Shown here: positions 8,268 to 17,297 of the stretch, in pieces
How the letters are laid out: each line of letters opens with the position of its first letter
Numbering within the stretch: the first letter of the stretch is position 1
Origin: an uncultured Mycoplasmatota bacterium
GTDB lineage: Bacteria > Bacillota_I > Bacilli_A > RF39 > UBA660
Direction: 5' to 3'
Length of the DNA: 64,000 nucleotides
Assembly: GCA_900549285.1 (NCBI GenBank)
Contig: URNW01000001.1
Location: 1-64,000 of the forward strand
Position numbers and translations under genes: made by a program
The notes under the pieces: model-generated
Database searches by the model: none
Told to the model about the DNA's origin: nothing
What the model saw: the letters and a program-made list of their open reading frames with translations, nothing else

Positions 8268-8855
8268 ATGGAAGAAAAAATTAAAAATTTAACATATATT
8301 GTAATACTAGGATTTGTCATTTTATTTATTTTAATTGTTGGCTTGTATTTCAAAAATGGAGAAACAACAACGAATAATAATACAACAGGTGGAAGTTCTT
8401 CATCTACAACAGATTATGATGTAAGCAAAATGAAACAAGTAAATATAGAAGAGAGTATAAAATTATTTGACGAAAAAGGAACACATGTATTATATATTGG
8501 TCGTGAAACTTGTTCAGTATGTAAGCAATTTGTACCAATACTAAATGAAGTTCAAGAAGACTTAAATTTCACTAGTTATTATTTAGATGTTGATACTTTC
8601 GCTGATATTTGGAATAGTAAAAAGGCTGATACAACAGAGGTAAAAGAATTATTAAAAAAAGTAGAAAATTTAACTGATAAAATGACAATTGAAGCAACTG
8701 CAAATGGAGAAACTGGAACACTAGGTGAATTATTTATTGAAAATGGTTTTACTCCTGCACTAGTAGTAATTCAAGATGGTAAAGTAGTAGAAGGATTCTT
8801 TGGATATAGAAATGCTACAACATTAACAGAAATATTAGAAAAATATGTAAAATAG
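8268..8855 (+). CDS. Membrane-anchored thioredoxin-fold protein with CxxC
   Basis: The 195-residue protein has an N-terminal membrane anchor (about 10-29) and a Ser/Thr/Asn-rich linker. Its thioredoxin-like domain has the redox motif TCSVC (YIGRETCSVCKQF) and a cis-proline segment (FTPALVVIQDGKVV). The catalytic domain is predicted outside the membrane, where it could act as thiol-disulfide oxidoreductase; PedC/BrcD bacteriocin accessory proteins are built similarly. It is the cysteine-bearing relative of the two cysteine-less proteins at 28.1-29.2 kb. Confidence 0.8.
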   Translation: MEEKIKNLTYIVILGFVILFILIVGLYFKNGETTTNNNTTGGSSSSTTDYDVSKMKQVNIEESIKLFDEKGTHVLYIGRETCSVCKQFVPILNEVQEDLNFTSYYLDVDTFADIWNSKKADTTEVKELLKKVENLTDKMTIEATANGETGTLGELFIENGFTPALVVIQDGKVVEGFFGYRNATTLTEILEKYVK

Positions 8856-8874
8856 AGATATCTCTATTTTTTTT
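8849..8874 (+). terminator. Intrinsic terminator
   Basis: Perfect palindrome AAAATAGAGATATCTCTATTTT followed by T residues, overlapping the stop codon of the thioredoxin-like gene. Confidence 0.8.
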
Positions 8875-8949
8875 AGGAAAAAATATAATAGAATAAAAGC
8901 GTAAAGGAATGTAGAAGTGTTATAAAAAAATTAAAAGGTGAGTGATGTT

Positions 8950-9252
8950 ATGTATTGTGAAAAATGTGGCGAAAAAATAAGAAAAGGAACTAATTTTTGT
9001 TACAATTGTGGTTATCAAAAACATGAGATCAATTACTTATTAAATGAAGATAATCTCCCTGAACAATATAAACCAATTACAATGTGGGGATACCTAGGGT
9101 ATCAAATTGTTTTCTCAATTCCTATAATAGGTTGGATTTTATTACTAATATATGCATTTAGTAAAGAAGAAAATATAAACGTTCGTAACTTTGCAAGATC
9201 ATATTTTTGCTTTCTACTTTTATGTGGAATATTATATTTTCTAATTATCTAA
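8950..9252 (+). CDS. Zinc-ribbon membrane protein
   Basis: The 100-residue protein starts with a zinc ribbon of two CxxC pairs (CEKCGEKIRKGTNFCYNCG) at residues 3-22. Two membrane segments follow (about 52-70 and 83-100). This layout is common in small Firmicute membrane proteins of unknown role. ATG at 8950 is preferred to the GTG at 8938 because AAGGTGAG is well spaced and the GTG lies inside it. Confidence 0.75.
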   Translation: MYCEKCGEKIRKGTNFCYNCGYQKHEINYLLNEDNLPEQYKPITMWGYLGYQIVFSIPIIGWILLLIYAFSKEENINVRNFARSYFCFLLLCGILYFLII

Positions 9253-9417
9253 TTGAAAAGGGCAAATAATGGCATTGGATAAAACAATAAGTAACAAATT
9301 ATCTAAAAATAGACTATGATAAAGGAATCGATTTTTGCCAAAATTAAGAGAATATATAAAAATAAACAAGATAAAAGAAATTAATTTTAGAAAATCAATG
9401 AAAATGTAATAAAAGTC

Positions 9418-9446
9418 TTGATTTTTAAATATAAATATAATATAAT
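9418..9446 (+). promoter_or_regulatory. SigA-type promoter of tRNA-Arg/tRNA-Pro
   Basis: TTGATT (9418-9423), 17-bp spacer, TATAAT (9441-9446), 38 bases before the first tRNA. The 165 bases upstream back to the zinc-ribbon gene show nothing recognisable. Confidence 0.75.
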
Positions 9447-9483
9447 GATAATGCATTTTAAAAGTGCACTAACTAATGGAGAT

Positions 9484-9560
9484 GCGCCCTTAGCTCAATT
9501 GGATAGAGCGTTAGACTACGGATCTAAAGGTTAGGGGTTCGACTCCCTTAGGGCGCACCA
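9484..9560 (+). tRNA. tRNA-Arg (ACG)
   Basis: GCGCCCT/AGGGCGC acceptor stem, D arm AGCTCAATTGGATAGAGC, anticodon loop CTACGGA with anticodon ACG, T arm with GTTCGACTC, and encoded CCA. Confidence 0.97.
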
Positions 9561-9564
9561 TTAA

Positions 9565-9641
9565 CGAGAAGTAGCACAATTTGGTAGTGCACTTGGTTTG
9601 GGACCAAGGGGTTGCAGGTTCAAATCCTGTCTTCTCGACCA
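9565..9641 (+). tRNA. tRNA-Pro (TGG)
   Basis: CGAGAAG/CTTCTCG acceptor stem, anticodon loop TTTGGGA with anticodon TGG, T loop GTTCAAATC, encoded CCA. It lies four bases after tRNA-Arg, so both are one transcript. Confidence 0.97.
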
Positions 9642-9653
9642 TGATTAAAAAAT

Positions 9654-9677
9654 ACTCATCTACGGATGAGTTTTTTA
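9654..9677 (+). terminator. Intrinsic terminator of the tRNA-Arg/Pro transcript
   Basis: ACTCATC / GATGAGT stem closed by a stable UACG tetraloop, followed by T6. Confidence 0.9.
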
Positions 9678-9709
9678 ATATTGATAATTTTTTCATAAAA
9701 AAAGACTAA

Positions 9710-10165
9710 TTATTTAGTCTCTTCTTCGATATCTTTATCTTTTCCTAGTATTTTATCTATTGAATAATGATATTTTTTAGCTAGCTCATAAAGTGTTGTA
9801 GTAAGAATTAAATTTTTAGCATTTTCATAGCGATTCCAAGTTGGTTGATTAATATTTAATTCATTAGAAATTTCTACTTGAGTCAAGCCTTTCTTTAATC
9901 TAATTTTTTTCAAATTTTCACCAGTAACCTTTATTTTAATGTCTGGTTTTTGATTAGCATATTTCTTTTTATCATTAAATCCAACTACGTAATCGATTGA
10001 AACATCAAAATAATTACAAAATTGATTTAATCTTTTTAGAGGAATAGTATCAGTTCCACACTCCCACATACTATAGCTTCCTTTAGAAACATCCATAGCT
10101 TCTGCAATATCTTTTTGCTTTAAACCAGCATTTTCCCTAATTTCCTTCATTCTTGGAAAATTCAT
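9710..10165 (-). CDS. Tandem-HTH XRE-type regulator (copy 1)
   Basis: The 151-residue protein has two Cro/C1-type helix-turn-helix domains in series: about 5-60 (KQKDIAEAMDVSKGSYSMWE, ending SIDYVVGF) and about 80-140 (LTQVEISNELNINQPTWNRY, ending SIDKILG). Two other proteins in the window (17.3 and 30.9 kb) have the same length and layout. ATG at 10165 follows GGTG; an earlier in-frame start lacks a site. It is transcribed divergently from an unknown gene at 10285 and may regulate itself and that gene (inference). Confidence 0.85.
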   Translation of the reverse strand: MNFPRMKEIRENAGLKQKDIAEAMDVSKGSYSMWECGTDTIPLKRLNQFCNYFDVSIDYVVGFNDKKKYANQKPDIKIKVTGENLKKIRLKKGLTQVEISNELNINQPTWNRYENAKNLILTTTLYELAKKYHYSIDKILGKDKDIEEETK

Positions 10166-10284
10166 ATATATCACCAGTAGTAATTTTCTCAAAAAATACG
10201 TAATTATTAACATTTTGGAGTTTAAATGTATAATGTTTTACAATAAGCAATTTATATGATAAAATTATAATAGGTGATAATAAT

Positions 10285-10878
10285 ATGGATAAAGCACTAT
10301 TCATTGAACAATTATATCATGATTTAATAGATGATATAGCTTTTGATGAAGATATTAAAGCTTTATCTTTAATTTTAATAAGCCTTTTAAAAATAGATCA
10401 AAATAAAAGCATAAATAACTGGGTTACTATCATGAAGCGATATGATTTAAAAAAAAAGAGTAAAGACATAAATTTTTCGCCTTTAACTCATGATTTTTTA
10501 ATAGAAGTATTAAAAGTAAATTCTATTACAAAATTATTTAGCATTTTAAAGTTATTACCCTATGAAAATGTCCAAATAATCAAAGATGATTTTTTTAATG
10601 TATTTAATATTCATAGTGGAATTAATCAATATCTAAATAATTTAATTTTAAAAAAGAAAACAAATAATCAAATATTAAGTGAAATTCAATTAATTTTAAA
10701 GCAAAGTTCTAGTTTTAATAAGTTAGTATTTGATGAAGAAGTTTTTTTGAAAAATGTGATTGAAATATTTTTAAAAAATCAAATAATAGATATTAAGTTT
10801 CTCTTAAAAGTGGCAGATTTAACGAATAATAGTAAAAATAGAGCTTTACTAAAAACGTTATTAATTGATTATATATAA
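10285..10878 (+). CDS. Hypothetical protein, mostly helical
   Basis: I do not recognise this 197-residue protein. It is rich in Leu, Ile, Lys and Asn, without membrane segments, signal peptide or cysteines, and reads as alpha-helical. AGGTGAT precedes the ATG. It is divergent from tandem-HTH copy 1 and followed by another unknown gene. Confidence 0.65.
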   Translation: MDKALFIEQLYHDLIDDIAFDEDIKALSLILISLLKIDQNKSINNWVTIMKRYDLKKKSKDINFSPLTHDFLIEVLKVNSITKLFSILKLLPYENVQIIKDDFFNVFNIHSGINQYLNNLILKKKTNNQILSEIQLILKQSSSFNKLVFDEEVFLKNVIEIFLKNQIIDIKFLLKVADLTNNSKNRALLKTLLIDYI

Positions 10879-10911
10879 AAAAATGTGTATAATAAGCAAA
10901 GAGGGATAATT

Positions 10912-11625
10912 ATGAAATATTTTTTAGCAGTAGATAAAGGGCAATCCTTTAAAAATGCCCTAAGATTTTATAAAATAGACTTAACGGCACTAAATCCAAA
11001 ATTAGCAGAAAATAATAATTTACAAGCTTTATGTACTTTTACAACAACTTTTGAAAACGAAGCACAATTAAAAGCTTTTCTACAAAGTCAGGGATTATTA
11101 AAACTTAAAGATATAGGCAGTGATTTAATTATTACTTATTATAGAGAATATAATCACTTTATAAAAATTCCATATTTAAAAGATGCTAAATTTTTAAATT
11201 TCAAAAACTTAGAAGACATAATTTATAAATATTCTAAAAAGCCAGGTTTTTTAAAAGCAGTTATAAGTCGTTATAATAATTATAAAAATGTATTTAGTGA
11301 AATATATTCATTTAGAGGCTATTTGCAGAATCCTTATGCTGATTATAAATTTTATGATGTAGTAAGACAATTTGTAGATAAAATTTGCTTTAGAACCACA
11401 AATAGTAAGAAAAAGATAAATTATAAAGGATTATATGATTTAGGAATGTTAATTTCTACTTTAGAAGAATATGAAAATGTTAGAAAATTAGAAATAGAGA
11501 AAAAAGAAGCAATGAAATGTTTCCAAAAAAGAGAATTAAACGAAGAAGATCCTGAATATTTTCACTTAGAAGAACTAAGAGCACGAAAAAATGAAGAAAT
11601 AGATGGACAAATGCGTTTATTTTAA
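10912..11625 (+). CDS. Hypothetical protein
   Basis: The 237-residue soluble protein has no motif I can name. The last 50 residues are highly charged and helical (RELNEEDPEYFHLEELRARK). ATG at 10912 follows AGAGGG by six bases; a GTG at 10885 overlaps a TATAAT-like -10 box (10888-10893) and is rejected. It lies just upstream of rpoZ. Confidence 0.65.
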   Translation: MKYFLAVDKGQSFKNALRFYKIDLTALNPKLAENNNLQALCTFTTTFENEAQLKAFLQSQGLLKLKDIGSDLIITYYREYNHFIKIPYLKDAKFLNFKNLEDIIYKYSKKPGFLKAVISRYNNYKNVFSEIYSFRGYLQNPYADYKFYDVVRQFVDKICFRTTNSKKKINYKGLYDLGMLISTLEEYENVRKLEIEKKEAMKCFQKRELNEEDPEYFHLEELRARKNEEIDGQMRLF

Positions 11626-11715
11626 AAGCGTAAAATTTATGTCAATAATTTACAAAATATCTTCATAATTATGTAAATATTTAGTATGATAATAATATAA
11701 AAGGGAGCGGTGAAT

Positions 11716-11913
11716 ATGTTATATCCTTCGATAGATAAGCTACTAAATATTGTAGATTCAAAGTATATCTTAGTCCATGTTGCATCAAAAAGAAGTAAAC
11801 AGATGCTGGAAAATAGACATTTTCAAATGAAAGAGAATGAATATATTAATAAAAAGGAACTAGGAAGAGCTTTGGAAGAAATTGAAAAAGGATTAGTTAA
11901 GATAAAAAATTAA
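11716..11913 (+). CDS. rpoZ: RNA polymerase omega subunit
   Basis: The 65-residue protein has the omega signature: MLYPSIDKLL at the N-terminus, SKYILVHVASKRSKQM in the middle (family: SKYxLVxxAAKRAR) and a C-terminal ELGRALEEI helix. Omega helps assemble the beta' subunit. In many Firmicutes it follows gmk; here it follows an unknown gene. ATG 11716 fits the upstream GGGAGCGG better than the GTG at 11710. Confidence 0.88.
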   Translation: MLYPSIDKLLNIVDSKYILVHVASKRSKQMLENRHFQMKENEYINKKELGRALEEIEKGLVKIKN

Positions 11914-11931
11914 TTTTTTAAGAAAAAACTC

Positions 11932-11960
11932 TTGATTTTAGCTATCTCATATGATAAGAT
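11932..11960 (+). promoter_or_regulatory. SigA-type promoter of tRNA-Ala
   Basis: TTGATT (11932-11937), 17-bp spacer, TAAGAT (11955-11960), 14 bases before the tRNA. Confidence 0.7.
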
Positions 11961-11973
11961 AGTTATGTTCTTT

Positions 11974-12050
11974 GGGGAATTAGCTCAGTTGGCTAGAGCA
12001 TCACGCTTGCACCGTGAGGGTCGCGGGTTCGAGTCCCACATTCTCCACCA
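11974..12050 (+). tRNA. tRNA-Ala (TGC)
   Basis: GGGGAAT/ATTCTCC acceptor (one G-T wobble), anticodon loop CTTGCAC with anticodon TGC, T loop GTTCGAGTC, encoded CCA. Confidence 0.97.
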
Positions 12051-12061
12051 ATTAGAATTTT

Positions 12062-12085
12062 AGCCCGTATCGACGGGCTTTTTAT
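12062..12085 (+). terminator. Intrinsic terminator of tRNA-Ala
   Basis: AGCCCGT / ACGGGCT stem, ATCG loop, T-rich tail. Confidence 0.9.
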
Positions 12086-12128
12086 TTTACTAAATACACT
12101 TTTTCTAGTTTACTTAATAATTGACAAG

Positions 12129-12157
12129 AAACCATAAGTTAATATGGTTTTTTTATA
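12129..12157 (+). terminator. Terminator-like hairpin upstream of phosphoketolase
   Basis: AAACCATA / TATGGTTT stem, 6-base loop, T7 tail, about 40 bases before the phosphoketolase ATG. It is either a second terminator for the tRNA transcript or a leader hairpin; a TATAAT box between it and the gene favours the first. Confidence 0.6.
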
Positions 12158-12196
12158 TCTAATTTGTTATAATAAATAATAGGGTAGTGTGATAAC

Positions 12197-14572
12197 ATGA
12201 AAAGAACATTAAATTCATTAGAATTAGAAAAAATAGATGCCTATTTTAGAGCGGCTAATTATTTAGCAGCAGGGGAACTTTATTTAAAAGAAAATCCTCT
12301 ATTAAAAGAGCCATTAAAATTAGAGCATATCAAAAATAAATTAGTAGGGCATTGGGGCACCACTCCTGGTCAAAATTTTTGTTATGTTCATTTGAATCGA
12401 ATTATAAAAAAAAATAATTTAAATATGATTTTCATTTCAGGTCCTGGACATGGTGGTGGAGCTGCCTATTCCAATGTTTATTTAGAAGGAACTTATAGTG
12501 AAATTTATCCCGAAATAACTTATGATGAAGAAGGCTTAAAAAAGCTCATGAAAAGATTTAGTTTTCCAGGAGGAACTTCAAGCCATGTAGCTCCTGAAGT
12601 TCCTGGAAGTATTAATGAAGGCGGAGAATTAGGCTATAGTCTTTCTCACGCTTTTGGGGCTGTTTTAGATAATCCAAATCTTTGGGCTGCTTGTATAATT
12701 GGAGATGGTGAAGCTGAAACAGGTCCTCTAGCTACTAGTTGGCAGTTAAATAAATTTTTAAATCCTTTAACAGATGGGGTAGTGTTACCAATTTTACATT
12801 TAAATGGATATAAAATTGCCAATCCAACAATTTTAGCACGTATCAGTAAAGAAGAATTAACTATGTATTTTGAAGGAATGGGATGGGAACCATTTTTTGT
12901 CGAATATGAAAATGTTTCTCAAATTCATGAAAGAATGGCTACCGTTTTAGACAGCATAGTTTTAAAAATTCAAGAAATAAAAAAACAAGCTCAAGCTCAA
13001 TCAAATGTAACTCGACCATTTTGGCCTATGATTATTTTAAAAACACCCAAAGGATGGACGGGGCCTAAAATTGTTGATGAAAAAATAATTGAAGGAACAT
13101 TTAGAGCTCATCAAGTACCCGTAATAGTGGATCAAGATCATAAAGAAAATTTAGAAATATTAGAAGAATGGTTAAAAAGATATCGACCATGGGAATTATT
13201 TGATGAAACAGGGGCCTTAAAAAAAGGATTACAAGAACTGATTCCTAAAAAAGAACTGAGAATGGGAGCAAATGTTCATGCTAATGGGGGATTATTATTA
13301 AAAGAATTAAATATTCCTGATTTTCGTAATTATACAATAGATGTAAAAACACCAGGAAAAATAAAAGAAAGTGATATGACAATATTATCTCTTTTTATCC
13401 GTGATATTATTAAATTAAATCCTAATAATTACCGTATTTTTGGCCCTGATGAAGCATTAAGTAATCGCCTAAGTCATGTTTTTGAAGTAACAAATCGAAA
13501 ATGGAACGGAGAGACTCTAAAAACAGATGAATATTTAAATACAGATGGCGAAATCATTGATACGATCTTATCAGAACATGCCTGTGAAGGAATGCTTGAA
13601 GGCTATTTGTTAACAGGAAGGCATGGAATGATTCATACTTATGAATCGTTTAGTCGCATTATTGATTCTATGGTATCTCAACATGCTAAATGGCTAAAAA
13701 TAAGCAAAGAACTTCCATGGCGATCTCCTATATCTAGTTTAAATATTATTTTATCTAGTCATGTATGGCAACAAGATCATAATGGATATACTCATCAAGA
13801 TCCAGGTTTTTTAAATCATATAGTTACAAAGAAACCAGAAATCGTTCGGATTTATTTGCCGATAGATGCCAATACCTTGCTTTCTACATTTGATCATATT
13901 ATACGGACAAAAAACTATATCAATGTTGTTGTTGCAAGTAAACATTTATCTTATCAATGGCTAGATCAAACTGCAGCAATTGCCCATTGTAAAAAAGGAG
14001 TTGGAATTCTTGATTTTGCAAGTAATGATAAAGGAAATCCCGATATAGTATTAGCTAGTGCGGGAGATACTCCCAATTTAGAAATTTTAGCAGCTTCTGT
14101 TTTGTTACGAAAACATATACCTAATATCAAGGTAAGAGTAGTAAATGTAATAGATTTAATGCGCTTAGTTTCCGAAGAGGATCATCCCCATGGTCTAAGT
14201 GATTTAGAATATGATAAATTATTTACCAAAGATAAACCTATTATATTTGCTTTTCACGGCTATCCAAATCTAATACACGAGCTTACTTATAAAAGAGCAA
14301 ATAACAATTTACATGTAAGAGGATATATAGAAGAAGGAGCCATTACAACTTCCTTTGATATGCGAGTATTAAATAAGATAGATCGATATAATTTAGTAAA
14401 GTTAGCAATTAAACATTTGAAAATCAATTCTATAGAAGCGATCAAACTAAATGATTATTGTGATATTATGTTAGCTAAACATAAAAAATATATTAAAGAA
14501 AATGGCATAGATATGAAAGAAATTACAGAATTTGAGTTTGATTTTGAAGGAAGGGATCAATATGGATTATGA
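12197..14572 (+). CDS. xfp: Xylulose-5-phosphate/fructose-6-phosphate phosphoketolase
   Basis: The 791 residues match the family's usual length. Thiamine-diphosphate enzyme landmarks are clear: HWGTTPGQNFCYVHLNR near the N-terminus, SGPGHGG, the ThDP/metal motif GDGEAETGPLA..WQLNK, GPDEALSNR, and YESFSRIIDSM..QHAKW. The enzyme splits xylulose-5-P or fructose-6-P with phosphate into acetyl-phosphate plus a triose- or tetrose-phosphate, which makes ATP and C2 units without the upper glycolytic steps. It overlaps the next gene by 11 bases, so it is co-transcribed with two flavoproteins. GGGTAGTGTGATAAC precedes the ATG. Confidence 0.97.
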   Translation: MKRTLNSLELEKIDAYFRAANYLAAGELYLKENPLLKEPLKLEHIKNKLVGHWGTTPGQNFCYVHLNRIIKKNNLNMIFISGPGHGGGAAYSNVYLEGTYSEIYPEITYDEEGLKKLMKRFSFPGGTSSHVAPEVPGSINEGGELGYSLSHAFGAVLDNPNLWAACIIGDGEAETGPLATSWQLNKFLNPLTDGVVLPILHLNGYKIANPTILARISKEELTMYFEGMGWEPFFVEYENVSQIHERMATVLDSIVLKIQEIKKQAQAQSNVTRPFWPMIILKTPKGWTGPKIVDEKIIEGTFRAHQVPVIVDQDHKENLEILEEWLKRYRPWELFDETGALKKGLQELIPKKELRMGANVHANGGLLLKELNIPDFRNYTIDVKTPGKIKESDMTILSLFIRDIIKLNPNNYRIFGPDEALSNRLSHVFEVTNRKWNGETLKTDEYLNTDGEIIDTILSEHACEGMLEGYLLTGRHGMIHTYESFSRIIDSMVSQHAKWLKISKELPWRSPISSLNIILSSHVWQQDHNGYTHQDPGFLNHIVTKKPEIVRIYLPIDANTLLSTFDHIIRTKNYINVVVASKHLSYQWLDQTAAIAHCKKGVGILDFASNDKGNPDIVLASAGDTPNLEILAASVLLRKHIPNIKVRVVNVIDLMRLVSEEDHPHGLSDLEYDKLFTKDKPIIFAFHGYPNLIHELTYKRANNNLHVRGYIEEGAITTSFDMRVLNKIDRYNLVKLAIKHLKINSIEAIKLNDYCDIMLAKHKKYIKENGIDMKEITEFEFDFEGRDQYGL

Positions 14573-16049
14573 TTATATTATTGTAGGAGCAGGAGTTGGA
14601 GGACTTAGTGCAGGCCTAAATCTTGCTTTAAATAATAAAAAGGTATTAATATTAGAAAAAAATAGTTTACCTGGGGGATATGTAACAACATTTAAAAGAG
14701 GAAGATTTGAATTTGATGTTTCTTTATATGATTTAATGGATTATGGTAATGAAGAACATATAGGTTCATTACAAAGAATATTTAAAAAATATGGCTTAGC
14801 AATAGAAACACTACCAATACCATATAATATTAAAATAAAAAGCCCTAAAAATCATTTTGATGAAACGATCAAAGGAGAGATAGACGATTGGATTTTACAA
14901 TTAGAGGAATTGCATAGTGGATCAATGAGTACTTTTAGAAGCTTATTACCAGTACTAAAAGAAATCCATGAAGCTTTAACCGCTATAAAAAAAGGAAGGA
15001 AAAATATTGAAAGAGACTTTCCTAACTTTATCAAATATTTAGATAAAAGTGCATATGAAGCATTAGTTGATTTAAATCTCCCAAATGAAACCATCCATAT
15101 ATTAGGATATATTTGGATTGAAATAGGAAGTCCTCTTCATAAATTAAATTTTATTGATTTTGCTGAATTTATGTATAAATATATTTTTAAAAGGCCAGTA
15201 GCACTTAAAAATAAAAATCTTGCTTTTATTTTGCAAATAGTAAAAAGATATGAAGAATTAGGGGGAAAAATATATTATCGCTCATATGTACAGCAAATTG
15301 TTGATACAAAAGATAAAAAAGAAGTTATTTTAAAAGATGGAACAAAGTATTTTGCCAAGAAAGTAATCTGCAATTTATCAGAACGATATGTATATAAAGA
15401 TTTAATTAAAGATGCTAGTAATTTTTGTAAGCAAAAAGAAAATGCTAGAACTCTTTCTATGAATGGATTAGTTGTCTATTTAGGATTAAATAAATCATAT
15501 CAAGATTTAAAACTATATAATTATCGTTATTATGAATTTGATAATCTAAATAGTGAGATTAATATTAAAAGTATGCAAAAATTAACTCATCATACTATAG
15601 AAGCAATTGTGCCTAATATTGTAAATGATTCTGTAAGTCCCAAAAATACAACAATATTAGTTCTAAAAACTTTATATTATAAAGATGTATGGAATACAGT
15701 AAATAAAAGTAATTATTATTCAACAAAAGAAATGCTTGCCAATGAATTAATTGAAGAATTTGAATCTACTTTTAATGTAGATATAAAAGAATATATTGAA
15801 GAAATAGAAATAGCATCTCCCTTGACATTTGAACGGTTTACAAATAATATAAATGGATGTATATATGGACCAATGCGACTAGGCTATGACAATAGTATTG
15901 ATCGCCTTTTATCATATGAAGAAGAGAAAATTCCTAATTTAAGTTTTGTTGGTGGAAGCTCGATCTTTGGAAGTGGGGTAGATAATGCTTTTTATAGTGG
16001 ATTTTATATAACCGAAAAATTATTAGAAGAAGAAAGAAAGGAAGATTAA
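14562..16049 (+). CDS. FAD-dependent oxidoreductase, phytoene desaturase/RetSat-like
   Basis: The 495-residue protein opens with the Rossmann FAD motif DYIIVGAGVGGLSAGLNLA, followed by LEKNSLPGGYVTTFKRGRFEFD, the pattern of COG1233 (phytoene dehydrogenases, retinol saturases). The C-terminal FAD motif is FVGGSSIFGSGVDNAFYSG. The substrate cannot be read from sequence. ATG at 14562 is chosen: GAAGGAAGGG is well placed, while upstream TTG codons lie inside xfp. It is followed immediately by an iron-sulfur flavoprotein reductase, a plausible electron partner. A carotenoid role is not supported because no crt genes are near. Confidence 0.85.
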   Translation: MDYDYIIVGAGVGGLSAGLNLALNNKKVLILEKNSLPGGYVTTFKRGRFEFDVSLYDLMDYGNEEHIGSLQRIFKKYGLAIETLPIPYNIKIKSPKNHFDETIKGEIDDWILQLEELHSGSMSTFRSLLPVLKEIHEALTAIKKGRKNIERDFPNFIKYLDKSAYEALVDLNLPNETIHILGYIWIEIGSPLHKLNFIDFAEFMYKYIFKRPVALKNKNLAFILQIVKRYEELGGKIYYRSYVQQIVDTKDKKEVILKDGTKYFAKKVICNLSERYVYKDLIKDASNFCKQKENARTLSMNGLVVYLGLNKSYQDLKLYNYRYYEFDNLNSEINIKSMQKLTHHTIEAIVPNIVNDSVSPKNTTILVLKTLYYKDVWNTVNKSNYYSTKEMLANELIEEFESTFNVDIKEYIEEIEIASPLTFERFTNNINGCIYGPMRLGYDNSIDRLLSYEEEKIPNLSFVGGSSIFGSGVDNAFYSGFYITEKLLEEERKED

Positions 16050-17180
16050 ATGGAAGCAACAGAAAAAATTGCAAAAATAAAAAAAGAACGAAAAGATATA
16101 ATTGAAAGCTCTAGTAAGAAAAATATAGAAGATACTTACATAGATAAAGAAGTATCTAAAATTCAAGATATATATCACGTAATTGTAACAAATATTGTAG
16201 ATGAAGCCCCTGATGTAAAAACTTTTACTTTAACTTCTGATAAAAACTCATCTACTCCTAATTTGGCACCTTTTAAAGCAGGACAATATATTACTATTCA
16301 TGTTCCTATTGATTCATCAACCGTTACACGGGCATACTCGGTAAGTTCTGCTCCAAGTTTAGCAAATAAAGATATGTATCAAATAACCATAAAAAGAGTC
16401 AAAGATGGTTTAGTAAGTAATTATATGTTAGATAAAGTAAAAGTAGGAGATCATTTTGATATTAGTAGACCAGCAGGAGAATTTGGCTATAATCCTATAA
16501 GAGATGAAGAGAATGTAATTGCCATTGCAGGAGGAAGTGGGATAACTCCATTTATGTCTTTAGCTCATGCAATAATAGAAGGAGTATATGCTTGTAATTT
16601 AACTGTATTTTATAGTGTAAAAACATATGATGACATTATTTTTAAAAAGGAAATAGAAGAAATAAATAAAAAAAGCAAATTAGTAAAATTCATTATAACT
16701 TTAACTAGAGAAGAAAAAGAAGGATATTTGCACGGTCATTTATCAAAAGAAATGCTAGAGCCGTACATGAAAGAATTTAATACTATTCTAATGTGTGGAC
16801 CTAAAGAACTATATCGCAGTATGAACGAAATATTAAATGAATTTAATATTCCAAGGAAATCAGTTCATTATGAAAATTTCTTTGTGGAATATGAACCAGA
16901 TGAGAAAAAATCATATAAGTTAAAAGTGATAATGAAAAATCAAATAAAGGAAATACCGTGTCAAACTGATGAAACTCTCTTAGTTGCTATGGAAAAAGCT
17001 GGAATCAATGCACCTTCTTTATGTCGAGTAGGAGAATGTGGCTATTGTCGAAGTATTTTATTAGAAGGAAAAATAAAAATGATTGGTTCTTCCCTAAAAA
17101 AAGCCGAAGCAGAAAATGATTATATTCATCCATGTGTATCATTTCCAGATAGTGATATCGTTTTGAGATTAGATATTTAA
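16050..17180 (+). CDS. Flavin/2Fe-2S NAD(P)H oxidoreductase (FNR-type with C-terminal ferredoxin)
   Basis: The 376-residue protein has a charged N-terminal extension (1-38), an FAD-binding domain with RAYSVSSAP (about 92-100), an NAD-binding domain with GGSGITPFMS (about 160) and MCGPKELY, and a plant-type ferredoxin domain with CRVGECGYC near residue 330 plus a fourth cysteine in HPCVSFP. It should pass electrons from NAD(P)H through FAD to the 2Fe-2S centre. It starts directly after the FAD oxidoreductase stop codon; the three-gene operon ends at a terminator. The physiological acceptor is unknown. Confidence 0.9.
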   Translation: MEATEKIAKIKKERKDIIESSSKKNIEDTYIDKEVSKIQDIYHVIVTNIVDEAPDVKTFTLTSDKNSSTPNLAPFKAGQYITIHVPIDSSTVTRAYSVSSAPSLANKDMYQITIKRVKDGLVSNYMLDKVKVGDHFDISRPAGEFGYNPIRDEENVIAIAGGSGITPFMSLAHAIIEGVYACNLTVFYSVKTYDDIIFKKEIEEINKKSKLVKFIITLTREEKEGYLHGHLSKEMLEPYMKEFNTILMCGPKELYRSMNEILNEFNIPRKSVHYENFFVEYEPDEKKSYKLKVIMKNQIKEIPCQTDETLLVAMEKAGINAPSLCRVGECGYCRSILLEGKIKMIGSSLKKAEAENDYIHPCVSFPDSDIVLRLDI

Positions 17181-17181
17181 G

Positions 17182-17207
17182 ACAGGAGATAATTTCCTGT
17201 TTTAATT
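17182..17207 (+). terminator. Intrinsic terminator of the xfp operon
   Basis: ACAGGA / TCCTGT stem, 7-base loop, T-rich tail. Confidence 0.75.
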
Positions 17208-17297
17208 TGCCATAAATTTGTATTAAAAATAATTTATCAAAAAAAATTAATCAAAATATGATTTCACTATATTATGAATTTAAAAACTAATAAAAAA

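Noticed and set aside
9511..9696. Minus-strand open frame crossing the two tRNA genes
   Set aside because: It is complementary to tRNA-Arg and tRNA-Pro; such frames with VRPKGVEPLTFRS-type residues are known spurious predictions from tRNA sequence.
12121..12174. Attenuator or SigA promoter directly before phosphoketolase (TTGACA and later TATAAT)
   Set aside because: The two boxes are about 42 bases apart with a terminator hairpin between; they do not form one promoter, and no antiterminator is visible.
14532..14561. TTG start of the FAD oxidoreductase
   Set aside because: It lies deep in xfp, lacks a site, and ATG 14562 directly precedes the conserved Rossmann strand.
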